Shown piece by piece: positions 51,535-59,890 of a DNA stretch of 64,000 nucleotides. The notes under the pieces were generated by a model, which did not search any database, was not told the origin of the DNA, and was given only the letters and a program-made list of their open reading frames with translations. Location of the stretch: NCBI GenBank assembly GCA_963580285.1, contig OY757026.1:87208651-87272650 (forward strand), in the 5' to 3' direction. The DNA is from Lucinisca nassula. Taxonomy: Eukaryota; Mollusca; Bivalvia; Lucinida; Lucinidae. The position numbers were made by a program, and so were the translations under genes. Each line of letters begins with the position of its first letter. Position 1 is the first letter of the stretch.

Positions 51535-52123
51535 TGGGTCCCCGGTTGCATGGGTGCGGGGGGGAACACAAAACCCACACACTCTTATACAGTGGTTACA
51601 TGAGCACTGCTTCTACCTCTTACAGACCCTACCCTACATGACTTGGACTAGAACCGGTTGAACCGAAGCGGGGCGCTGTGGTTGCGGCTCATTTGCTTTG
51701 CACTTATGAGTGCTCCGCCGACGCAACACATCGGTGATAGACAAGTCTAAACTTAGGCTTATGTAACCCTAACCCTAACCCTAACCCTAGCCCTAACCCT
51801 AACCCTAACCCTAACTCCAATACATACTAATCATAATTTCTTTTGCAGGTACATTGGGATCCTTGACGGGGAATCCCACCATACCTCGTGTAGGACAGCT
51901 ACCGAGAAGTCATCAGCTGGGTGCCCAGAAGGCTGCCTCGTAGAGGCCCCCTTGGGGACACCCTCCTGATGAAACCCAGAAATGTGCGAAGCGAAGACAG
52001 CATGCTGTCAGAACGGAGCATACATCTCTGGAGTAGGTCAAATAAAGAACAATTTAATAGGCGGGGCAACGGTAATGACCAAATTTGATAGGGATTTGGA
52101 CACAGGAAGACCCTTAAAAAAGC
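51535..52123 (+). repeat. 589-bp module, copy 2
   Basis: Same start and end as copy 1 with scattered single-base differences (for example TACATTGGGATCC for TACATGGGGATCC). No net length change. Confidence 0.85.
51764..51814 (-). repeat. Interstitial telomeric repeat, copy 2
   Basis: Same CCCTAA array with the CCCTAG variant in the same unit, so both were duplicated together with the module. Confidence 0.92.
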
Positions 52124-53440
52124 CTTTCAGACCGACCGTTCAACCGATATAAAAGCGAAATTGCACAATGGCTGGTTAGCCACATACTCGCCTTTGCCAA
52201 ACCACATAACTTTTCACCACTAAAAGACACGCCTGTGTAAACATTATAATTCTAACCACACTGATCCTGAACAAAAGAGGGTTACAACACTACCACATAC
52301 AATCAGTACTGATCCATATTGTATTACAATCCATATATCCCCAATATGATATCTTCCTTCACGGAGGATGAGATAATGATATGCAAATATGGCGGTCTGG
52401 TCCCAATTGACCCACTTACGAATTTATAAGAACTCGACATCCTACGTCGATGAAAGCATCACCTTTTCAGAAACTGGAAAGCTAAGAAGCAAAATAGGAT
52501 TGACCTCCTTTCGCATCCTCCGCGATAGAAGTCAACAACGGCACACTGATTGGCTGAATTAACTACAAATTAAGAGAAAAGCAACAACCAAAACATCAAC
52601 ATATGACACTCCAACGCAACGAAAGTAGGGGCCAGTAGTACATGGTACTACCAAGATTATCTTTGTAGAGACCTGGGGGGTAGCGACACAGCATAGGCGT
52701 GTTCTCAAGGTGGTAGAGCACGGGTACTAGGACATTTTGCAATAGCCGAAATTGGCTGGTCTAATAGTAACCCTTCCTGGCTCACTTTTGGCCGCCGTTC
52801 AAAATTCAAAATTACATGCATTATCACCCTTTAACAAGCACCGTGCACAAGGCGTTTTCTCTACCACGGCAGGGGTGGGGGTAGAGACTAATGGAAGCCA
52901 AAACCGATAATGCATGAGTAGCTTTTTTCCTCGGTCAGACAAGGGCTGTGTACTGACACATTTTGCAGCCGGAATTGGCAACGTGTCACCACATTCTAGA
53001 GCCCGACCATTGGTCTGCATCTGCATTCAAAATTCGAACCCCGCCAGAGGACTGCCCATTTTACAGGACAAACGCTTAACATTGGGTGCGTTCTGTGCCT
53101 ACATGACATCTTGAGCGGGGGATGTGGGAGGTGGGATTGACCTACTTCTCACATCCTCCGCGAAAGAAGTCACCCGACTCCCAATCGGCTAGCTGATAAC
53201 TGTCAAGCAGACAGGAGTCAGCATATTGGCAGCCTAGGGAAAAGAGCAGTACCTACAACTAATCCCAGATGGCGAACTGGGGGTAGCCCCTATGTGCCCA
53301 TGGCGCCCGGTTACCTTAAAAACATCTGTCAGTCAGTCAGTCGGTTAATATCTTTCTGATAACAGTTTGCCATATTTTTCTTAGGCCACATCTCGGTAGT
53401 GTTACGCTACAACCTTTTTAAAACATCGAGCTAGCCAATC
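52124..53440. other. Intronic stretch, no gene recognised
   Basis: A weak repeated phrase, CATCCTCCGCGATAGAAGTC (52515) and CATCCTCCGCGAAAGAAGTC (53150), with (A/C)ATTTTGCA and AATTGGC blocks between, suggests two diverged copies of an unknown ~640-bp repeat. Confidence 0.4.
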
Positions 53441-53444
53441 GTTA

Positions 53445-53548
53445 TTCAAAGGTGGGCAAAAACCGGAGTGTGCAGAGAAGAACCTTTGCAGAACTTGGCG
53501 TCTCACATGTGACCCGCGCAAGGATGAGAGACTTAACGATTGAGACAA
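53445..53548 (-). mobile_element. SINE S4 fragment
   Basis: GGTGGGCAAAAACCGGAGTG and GAACTTGGCGTCTCACATGT are the complement of S4 (GTTTTTGCCCACC; ACATGTGAGACGCC). Confidence 0.65.
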
Positions 53549-53704
53549 AGCAATCGTTTTAAATTAAAAAAAAAGTATAGATTTTATATAAAATTACCAT
53601 TTGGCCATTTTTATATAATCTATACATTTGCTTAGGATCTTTATGTCCAAAACCGTGTTATAATAAATAGTTTTATAGTTTAATGGAGAGTTAGAGTCGT
53701 ATGC

Positions 53705-54245
53705 CTAAACGAGGCTTATATTTTTGTTTTTGGATACTAGTAGCCAACTTGCCATTTTTGTGGGGAAGCAACTGTCCTTTCGGCTTTCCGCTATTGATGT
53801 TTCCATTAGGGTCCAGTTATTTCATGACCGACCCCGATAGCTCAGTTGGTAGAGTGTCCGCTCCGGGGAACGGGAGGTCACGGGTTCGATCCCGGGCCGC
53901 GACAGTCGTTAAAAATGGTACTAGCTGCTCCTCGCTTGGCACTCAGATTTACGGGGTAGAGCTAGGACTGGTCGACCCAGTGTCAGGATAATGTGACTGG
54001 GTGTGGTATCATGTAATGTGTCTGGGACATGATACTTCAGTGAGGCAGCACAATAAAAGTGAGCATTGATCTCCCTGTCGCAACCAGACACCGTCATGAT
54101 ATGACTGAAAAATTGTTGAAAGCGACGTTAAACCCGAATTAACACACACACACACACAGTTATTTCATATTTGTGATTTTAGGTGTGTCTGATGGGAACT
54201 GTGGATTAATTGTATCGATTCCTGATCATTGCATTCACTTCTATT
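53705..54245 (+). mobile_element. Family E fragment split by SINE S7
   Basis: TTTGGATACTAGTAGCCAAC..GAAGCAACTGTCCTTTCGG (to 53825) and GGTGTGTCTGATGGGAACTG..TCGATTCCTGATCATTGC (from 54169) are one E copy interrupted by the SINE at 53826-54157. Confidence 0.75.
53826..54157 (+). mobile_element. SINE S7, intact, with 11-bp target duplication
   Basis: tRNA-like head CCCCGATAGCTCAGTTGGTA (A box), GTCACGGGTTCGATCCCGGG (B box). Body GTGTCAGGATAATGTGACTG; 3' part TGAAAGCGACGTTAAACCCG and a (CA)n tail. AGTTATTTCAT is duplicated at 53815-53825 and 54158-54168. The head is the most tRNA-like in the window but lacks a paired acceptor stem. Confidence 0.9.
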
Positions 54246-54340
54246 TTTTTAAACGAGGTTTCAGTGGAAAGGCAAGCCACGATTTGCCTTGGTTTTTTTT
54301 TATTAGTTCCACTATAAGCTACAGTTTATATTCTACTCAC

Positions 54341-54492
54341 CATAAGGTGGTGTTTGTGGTGTTTCTTGTGGAGTTTGTGGCAACCAATGGAATCAACAGT
54401 ACACTCTGTAGGCCTGGCACATCTCTTCTCTACGGACACACTTTTCCCCGAGTGACGATGAAAACGATGGACAGTCTCACACACGGTATGAC
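54341..54492 (-). CDS. Ly6/uPAR (LU domain) protein, central exon
   Basis: 152 nt. Acceptor AATTATCATCACAG, donor GTGAGTAGA. Phase 1 in, phase 0 out, fitting both neighbours. It encodes HTVCETVHRFHRHSGKSVSV, then EKRCARPTECTVDSIGC, the middle fingers of the LU domain with four cysteines. An odd basic, His-rich stretch (HKLHKKHHKHHLM) fills the end of the exon, just before the last finger. This could bind metal or be a drifted loop. A 54.5-54.65 kb (ATT)n tract lies just upstream of the acceptor. Confidence 0.83.
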
Positions 54493-54564
54493 CTGTGATG
54501 ATAATTATTATTATTATTCAGAATAATTGAACTCGCTCGCTCACTGAATGTCTTGAAAGGCCAA

Positions 54565-54579
54565 CTATGACCTGTGAAG

Positions 54580-54645
<66 letters not shown>

Positions 54646-54648
54646 TAC
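54565..54648 (+). repeat. (ATT)n microsatellite
   Basis: About 27 ATT units, within intron 2 of the Ly6 gene. A shorter run lies at 54500-54518. Confidence 0.95.
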
Positions 54649-54718
54649 AGAATAAATAAATTGGTCCGCACACTGAATATCTTGAAAACCGAACTTTGAA
54701 CACAAAGAGTTTGGTTAA

Positions 54719-54964
54719 CATCACGAAAACACGCCTGTATAATTCTGACCCCCTTGAACCCCACTTTTATATAGTAAAACTTGGGTTTACAGGGGTTTTA
54801 AAATACAGATTGTGTGTCACTGAGGCGGTTCTAACGAGTACCCACAAGCTATCTTTTGAGCAGTAATAAAGAAAATATCACAATTTTTCTTCTTAAAATG
54901 TTCTTCTTTTTTTCGGCGGTATTATAAAGTTACAGTGCACTTGTATAGGCGAGTTTTCATAATG
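54719..54964 (-). mobile_element. Palindromic MITE A, central deletion
   Basis: Ends CATCACGAAAACACGCC and GGCGAGTTTTCATAATG. The left arm of the central hairpin is deleted (GATTGTGTGTCACTGAGGCG), so only the right arm remains. Confidence 0.78.
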
Positions 54965-55049
54965 GGAGGGTATACATTATTTTCCTTTCTTTTTTCCAAC
55001 AGTATGATTTATAGGTTCTCGTATGAAAGGGCTAGCGTCCCATGTATGG

Positions 55050-55125
55050 GACAATGACAAACAGTGTTCAGCCAGATCAGATGCCACAGAATGCCGTGTC
55101 TGAGCTGGTTCTACACTGTTTGCTT
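55050..55125. repeat. AAACAGTG palindrome, diverged
   Basis: ACAAACAGTGTTCAGCCAGA..GCCACAGAATGCCG..CTGGTTCTACACTGTTTGC. Confidence 0.65.
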
Positions 55126-55364
55126 ACAGGACGGACAGTTTAATACAGTTAACCAACCAAAAGAAAACTTGTCGCCCCTGTAACAAGAAATGGACCCGTC
55201 TCAAGCTATAAGTGGAAGATTCTATTATCATGGAGATGAATTTGCATATTAGTTAGAAATGCTAAAATACATTACAAATGATTTAAAACAAGTCCCTGAG
55301 GTTTAGTTCATTGTTCATGCTCAACATGTATAGTTTAATGTCCAAAGGTCAGTATTAGACCTGC

Positions 55365-55545
55365 AAACCACCACGCAAGACCTTGTAAAAAACTCCCCTG
55401 TAAACCCCATGTAAAATATAGAGAAAACAGGGGGATTACAGGAGTATTCATTCTGTTTTCTCAATTCTTAATCTCAAAGAGACAGTTCTAACGAGCACCA
55501 ACAAATTAAGTCTGCAGTATAAATATGAAAAATATGGCACACTGA
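55365..55545. mobile_element. Decayed palindromic MITE
   Basis: CCCCTGTAAACCCCATGTAA, AGACAGTTCTAACGAGCACC and CAGTATAAATATGAAAAATA are recognisable parts; the hairpin is lost. Confidence 0.45.
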
Positions 55546-55636
55546 TAGTTATCGAATGCAGTGTCCATGCTCAGACCCGCCTTTGAGATGGACCTGGCGC
55601 CTAAAGAAACAAGTAGGGTTTAAGGAGCGGTCCGAT

Positions 55637-55805
55637 TGGGCGGCATGGTGCTTCCGCCCAGAGCTGAAGCTACTGATAAACCGCTTAGACGGTTGGGCGG
55701 CATGGTGCTTCCGCCCAGAGCTGAAGCTACTGATAAACCGCTTAGACGGTTCTAAGCGGTTTATCAGTAGCTTCAGCTCTGGGCGGAATCACCATGCCGC
55801 CCAAT
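55637..55805. repeat. 57-bp direct duplication plus near-perfect inverted copy
   Basis: TGGGCGGCATGGTGCTTCCG starts at 55637 and 55694. A third copy is inverted up to 55805. Copies two and three form a palindrome with 54-nt arms, one mismatch and a 4-nt loop (CGGT). The unit resembles part of SINE S1 (GCAGAGCTGAAACC, TAAACCGCTTAGA). Confidence 0.9.
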
Positions 55806-56093
55806 CCATTTCTCCAAGACCCGATGGGCTGGGGCGTAAAAGCCTTGATGGAAAAAGACATTTATTTACTTATGTATTTATTTATTTATTTTAACTTAAT
55901 TTGTATCCGTTGTTTAGACCATAACACCGACCTGACACCCCGCATCTCTGTACGCAAACATTATGATCAGACTGGGCGGAAACACTTACTGGGAAGCGCT
56001 GACTGTTCTGAGTCTTTGCTGGCAGCATATACCAACTGGCACCTTTGTTAATGCTTAGTCTCATTTATATATAAAAAAAAATATAATACCTAC
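55806..56093 (-). other. Ly6 gene intron 2, distal part
   Basis: No gene. TTTATTTACTTATGTATTTA low-complexity sequence occurs at 55858-55890. A plus-strand open frame to 56051 is unsupported. Confidence 0.4.
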
Positions 56094-56174
56094 CTGCAGG
56101 ACAAAATTTGTCAGGCGCCCATCTGTTACAATCGTGGTTATTCCCCTTGTCAGGACAAGTATAGCAAGTCAACG
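56094..56174 (-). CDS. Ly6/uPAR (LU domain) protein, first-finger exon
   Basis: 81 nt. Acceptor CTTATTATTTTTCAG, donor GTAGGTATT. Phase 1 on both sides, matching exons 57006-57108 and 54341-54492. It encodes LTCYTCPDKGNNHDCNRWAP then DKFCPA. L-x-C-Y-x-C followed by C-N and a fourth Cys is the standard opening of LU domains. Across the three exons there are twelve cysteines. LU proteins on the cell surface mediate adhesion, septate-junction assembly or receptor modulation; the precise role here cannot be told. Confidence 0.85.
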
Positions 56175-56221
56175 CTGAAAAATAATAAGTTTTGGATGCA
56201 TCACTCAGAAAGTTTTCAAGT

Positions 56222-56354
56222 GTATACCCCTATATACCCCTATACCCCTATATACCCCTATACCCCTATATACCCCTATACCCCTATACACCCCTATACA
56301 CCCCTATACCCCTATATACCCCTATACCCCTATATACCCCTATATACCCCTATC
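56222..56354 (+). repeat. TATACCCC / TATATACCCC minisatellite
   Basis: Alternating 8- and 10-bp units (CCCTATACCCCTATATACCC) about 130 bp long, in Ly6 intron 1, 50 bp upstream (in gene direction) of the exon 56174 acceptor region. It yields Tyr-Pro-rich chance open frames in two frames. Confidence 0.93.
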
Positions 56355-56649
56355 TGTCTCGCACAGAAAAATAATCTTTTGTCTTAAGCTTATCGTATAG
56401 ATTTCGTACATGTATACCCAAAGTTAGCCTGTGCACCATGGTTATTACGTTCACAATTTTAGGTATATTTGGGATTTACATTTTTCATAAGAACGTTTCA
56501 AAATTGTTTAAATCTTAACTAACACAAGGTAAATGTTTATCACTATCGCTGGTGGCATTTTATCATAATATTGTTTAAATGCAAATATAGAAGAAAACGA
56601 AAGAAGAAAAAAAGGCTAATAAAAAATTGCTACTTTGTTCTAACCCACA

Positions 56650-56790
56650 GGGCACACGTCGTTTCAGCAAAGTCGCATCAACGTCGATGCAACGTCATGG
56701 TCTTTCAACAACGTAGTGACAACGTTGATACAACGTCGTGACGTTGAATCGACGTTGATGTGTTGCATACGCGACGGGTGCCTGCTGGTA
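56650..56790. repeat. ACGTTG-rich degenerate repeat
   Basis: CAACGTCGATGCAACGTC, CAACGTAGTGACAACGTTG and GACGTTGAATCGACGTTG between CAGGGCACACG and CGACGGGTGCCTGCTGG. The inverted ends suggest a small DNA transposon related to 49085-49265. Confidence 0.5.
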
Positions 56791-57005
56791 ACTTTGTTGT
56801 ATAGTAGAAAAAAATAAAATATGTGCAATCCAAAAAAAGCTAGAAATATCACTCAGTAGTAACGCTTACAAAATGGGAACCGCCCTTTCTCCCTAAATGT
56901 TTGCACGTTTAGTTTAGATTTAAACAAACCGGAAGCCGTGGTGGGAAATATGTCAAACGGATCCATTCTCCGAGATACATTAACTTCTGATTAAAAAAAA
57001 CATAC

Positions 57006-57108
57006 CATTTTCTGTTTGGTAGTGTGGCCTGTTGATTCTAAAACTTCCAGTCCGGGTTAAAATCTCTGACGAAACAGCAACCAGGAATATTAGCTGAATA
57101 TTCGCTAT
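57006..57108 (-). CDS. Ly6/uPAR (LU domain) protein, signal-peptide exon
   Basis: 103 nt. Acceptor TATTTTCACCTTTCAG, donor GTATGT; phase 0 in, phase 1 out. It encodes IANIQLIFLVAVSS (hydrophobic core of a signal peptide), then a short basic linker ending in QTEN. The next codon is split and restored as Ala by exon 56174. The initiator Met must lie in an upstream exon beyond 57120; none was identified. Low similarity is expected here, so this exon rests on splice phase and hydrophobicity. Confidence 0.65.
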
Positions 57109-57129
57109 CTGAAAGGTGAAAATATAAAT

Positions 57130-57375
57130 GTAATAGAAAATAAAATTCCTATGTTCAGACCATCTTTGGGCCTGTCTTTAAGACCACTTGTGAACAGCCT
57201 TTAAGACCTTTTGAACAGCCTTAAAGGTGGTCATAAACGGAAACATCTTAAATACAGTCAAATTCCTATATTAAGACCACCTTTGGGACCGTCTTTAAGG
57301 CCACCTTTGAACATCATTATGACCACTTTTGACCAGCCTAAAAGGTGGTCATTAACTGAATTTTTTTATGTATTT
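57130..57375. mobile_element. AAGACCACC MITE (family H), two diverged copies
   Basis: AAATTCCTATGTTCAGACCA..AGGTGGTCATAAACGG (57146-57245) and CAAATTCCTATATTAAGACC..AAAAGGTGGTCATTAACTGA (57259-57365). Each has inverted ends and an inner GACCACTTTTGA palindrome. Confidence 0.6.
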
Positions 57376-57384
57376 TAAAGAATT

Positions 57385-57654
57385 CATTACGATAACACAT
57401 CTGTGAAACGTTGTGCATTTTTTCATATCTCCAAAATTGTATTTTTTCTGATGAAAATTTATTATATATTTTTTATTTCTACTACAAACAAAGGTTGAGG
57501 GTGCTCGTTAGAACCGCCTTCCTTATTGAGGCGGTTCTAACGAGTACCCACAACCTATGTCTTAGAGCAGAAATAAGAAAAATATTCTATACCCCTGTAA
57601 ACCCCAGTTTTCTGTATATAAAGTGGGGTATATCACGGACATGTTCACGTGATG
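57385..57654 (+). mobile_element. Palindromic MITE B
   Basis: Ends CATTACGATAACAC and TGTTCACGTGATG. The hairpin is TTAGAACCGCCTTCCTTATT and inverse, then AACCCCAGTTTTCTGTATAT. Confidence 0.8.
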
Positions 57655-57725
57655 TAGGGTTGATGTTAACACCGTCGGGACCTTGAAAATTTGTTCGAGA
57701 CACGGGTAGTTCGAGCCACTGAGGG

Positions 57726-58385
57726 TAACAGTGAAATTCCTATGTTAAGACCACCTTTAGGACTGTTCAAAAGTGGTTTTAAAGACCACTTTTGACCAGT
57801 CCCTAAGGTGGTCTCTTACTAGAGTACATTTGTTATAGAAAAATGTTGGAAAAAAACAGCTGAAACCTTACAAATATGTTTTTTAAGCAGAATTAATCCT
57901 CATTCTAGAGGCCCCCGCCCATCGGGGCTTGAAGAAATAGATGGGCTGCATGATGCTTCCACGCAGAGCTGAAACCGACCGCACACGAGTACTGGTAAAC
58001 CACTTAGAGGTTCTAAGCTTGGTCCAGGCAAAGCGGTGCGAGTCGGCCCGTCCATGCGTATAAACCCTATTGGTTTCATTGGGCGACAGAGCTTGAGATG
58101 TCGTTTCATCTTAATGTCGGGTGAGTGAGTGAGTGTTTCAGTTTTACGTCCCACCAACAGCTAAGGTCATACGGAGACGGGACCTCGGTTTAAAGACTCA
58201 TCCGAAAGTCTGGAGAAGCCCGGGATCGAACCTGCGACCCCTGGTTTACGGTAAAAGTCCAACAAAATTGGAAGCAACGTCTCCAAAATGACATCTACAT
58301 TGTTAACGGGAACGTTAAACCTCAACTCAATCAAAATAAAAATCCTAAATCTAACTGGTCTTAGTAGCGGAATTTTACTGTATAT
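57726..58385 (+). mobile_element. Family H MITE carrying SINE S1, which carries SINE S2
   Basis: The outer element starts AACAGTGAAATTCCTATGTT and ends TTAGTAGCGGAATTTTACTG (58363-58382). SINE S1 (about 57908-58335) is flanked by ATCCTCATTCTA and ATCCTAAATCTA. SINE S2 (about 58118-58247, minus) lies within S1 at GTCGGGT / GGTAAAAG. Three insertion events are ordered by nesting. Confidence 0.78.
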
Positions 58386-58447
58386 TTATATTGTGTGTAC
58401 TCTTTAGAATCGCCTCGATGAGGCGCTTCTATTGAGTACACATAGCA

Positions 58448-58618
58448 TACATTTGCAAGTGAGTGTGTTTGAGTTTTAAGTCCAACCAATAGCCAAGGTC
58501 ATACGGAGACGGGACCTCGCTCTTTAGAGACGCCTCCGAAAGTTTGGAGATGCCCGGGATCGAACCCATGATCCATGGATTATGAGGCAAGTAGCTTAAC
58601 GACTACACCACGGAGGCT
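58448..58618 (-). mobile_element. SINE S2, near complete
   Basis: Minus-strand head GCCTCCGTGGTGTAGTCGTT (A box), CATGGGTTCGATCCCGGGC (B box); body CCGTCTCCGTATGACCTTGG; tail ACTCACTTGC. Confidence 0.82.
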
Positions 58619-58699
58619 TCTAATACATTTTCAAGATAAAAATGAAAACTACCCTTAAGTTATCCCGTACTATTTCTTACTCTCAAAATCCCCACGGAC

Positions 58700-58880
58700 A
58701 CAAGAACAGGTTAGACAAAAATATGGACCATCCCGATAACAAGTCCGTTAAACGAAGACCCTCTAAAACCCACTTTACATGCAGAAAAGTGGGGTTTAAG
58801 GGGTATAAATGATCTGCTTTATTTTGCTCAAAAACATGGAATGTGGCTAATTCCAACGAGGTGATTCCAACGAGCAAAAA
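58700..58880. mobile_element. Decayed palindromic MITE
   Basis: AAACCCACTTTACATGCAGA / AAAAGTGGGGTTTAAGGGG and TTTTGCTCAAAAACATGGAA, TTCCAACGAGGTGATTCCAA. Only parts are recognisable. Confidence 0.45.
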
Positions 58881-58890
58881 CAACAGGAAT

Positions 58891-59214
58891 CGAGGTTAGC
58901 TATAACTCGAATAACCTACAACAGCGTTGACAGGGTCATTAAACTCGAAAACAAACACAATTCTTCGACCTGTTGGTATGGAAATCACCTAATACAATTT
59001 ATGGCTCCAAAATACCAGACATGTTTATTTCCCCCAAAGGCATTGTCAAATCTGCATCTGGAAAAGGGGTTCCAAGAGCCGAAAAAGAAAACTACCATTT
59101 TGCACAGATTTGCTTTACCTAACTTCCAACAGGTCGAAAGAATAGTGTTTGATTTCGAGTTTAACGACCCAGTCAACGCTGTTGTAGGCTATTCTGAGTT
59201 ATAGCTAACCACAC
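58891..59214. mobile_element. Long inverted repeat, ~85-nt arms, ~148-bp loop
   Basis: GGTTAGCTATAACTCGAATA through TTCGACCTGTTGG (58894-58977) faces its complement at 59129-59214 with ~87% identity. The arms include CAACAGCGTTGACAGGGTC and TTAAACTCGAAAACAAACAC, resembling SINE tails, so two inverted SINE ends may enclose the loop. Confidence 0.7.
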
Positions 59215-59361
59215 TTCCTGGGCACGATTGTACGTAAGCGGTAAACCAGTGCAGTGAAAAGTATTCCGCCATAAAATAACAACTACCCTTCTAGAATCAG
59301 TGAAAAGGAGAGACTGATCGTAGAAAAGAGTCCATGATCAATCTCCACAAAAGAATATTGC

Positions 59362-59525
59362 CGACCCAGTCAACACTGAGTAGGTCATTTTGGAGGCGTT
59401 GCTTCCAATTTTATGAGACTTTTACCCGACATTGAGATGAAATGACATCTCAAGCCCTGTCGCCCAGTGAAACCAATAGGGTTTATAAGCATGGACGGTC
59501 CGAAACTGCTTAGATTCCAGCTCTA
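59362..59525 (-). mobile_element. SINE S1, 3' half
   Basis: CCAGTCAACACTGAGTAGGT, GGCGTTGCTTCCAATTTTAT and GACATTGAGATGAAATGACA are the complement of S1. Confidence 0.75.
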
Positions 59526-59767
59526 GACGCCATTGGTGAAAGATCGCTGCGATTAACCTTGTACGTATTTATTCTCTTTAGGTCATCAGACTCACGGAGA
59601 AAGACAACAGACACCCACAACAAGTTTAAACGAACTACACAAGATATAAAAGTAAGAAACTACTGCTATTTTCCTGCCTTATTGTTAATCTTGCGTTTTT
59701 TCCAATACATTCCTTTGTCCTTTTGTCTCTTTGTCTAACCATATTCACAACTCAACTCACTAATACA

Positions 59768-59890
59768 ATGGCAACTAAAGTGTCTTGCGCTACACAATAT
59801 GATGTGCTGGATACAACCCCCACCTCTGATACAAGTGATTTATCCAGCACCAGATCCAGCACCACTTCAACAGGGAGTCAAACCCGCTAA
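59768..59890 (+). other. Upstream ORF overlapping the ORF1 start
   Basis: ATG in strong context (ACAATGG), 40 codons (MATKVSCATQYDVLDTT...), stop TAA 59888-59890, overlapping ORF1 by 92 nt in another frame. Its composition looks like a gag N-terminus, so it could be the genuine start separated from ORF1 by an indel, or a regulatory upstream ORF. Confidence 0.45.

Larger units (their letters stand above)
49645..54340 (-). other. Ly6 gene intron 3 (4.7 kb)
   Basis: Donor GTGAGT and acceptor TTTTCAG. It holds an AAACAGTG MITE, two copies of a 589-bp module with telomeric repeats, ~1 kb of unassigned sequence between them (50535-51534), ~1.3 kb unassigned after them (52124-53440), a SINE S4 fragment, and a family E copy carrying a young SINE. 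Confidence 0.7.

Noticed and set aside
51260..51580. GC-rich minus-strand 106-codon open frame
   Set aside because: It spans the boundary of the duplicated 589-bp module, so it is not conserved between copies, and it matches no family.
50175..51814. True chromosome end
   Set aside because: The CCCTAA blocks are only ~50 bp, occur twice in the same orientation within duplicated modules, and lie inside a gene intron.
53826..53906. Functional tRNA gene (also 44406, 28560, 48806 and 20183 regions)
   Set aside because: A and B boxes are present, but acceptor stems do not pair and each is followed by a SINE body and tail, most with target duplications.
54173..54526. Plus-strand 117-codon open frame
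   Set aside because: It starts in family E and overlaps the Ly6 central exon on the other strand, which has matching splice sites and phases.
56192..56387. Tyr-Pro-rich peptides
   Set aside because: They are products of the TATACCCC minisatellite in two frames.
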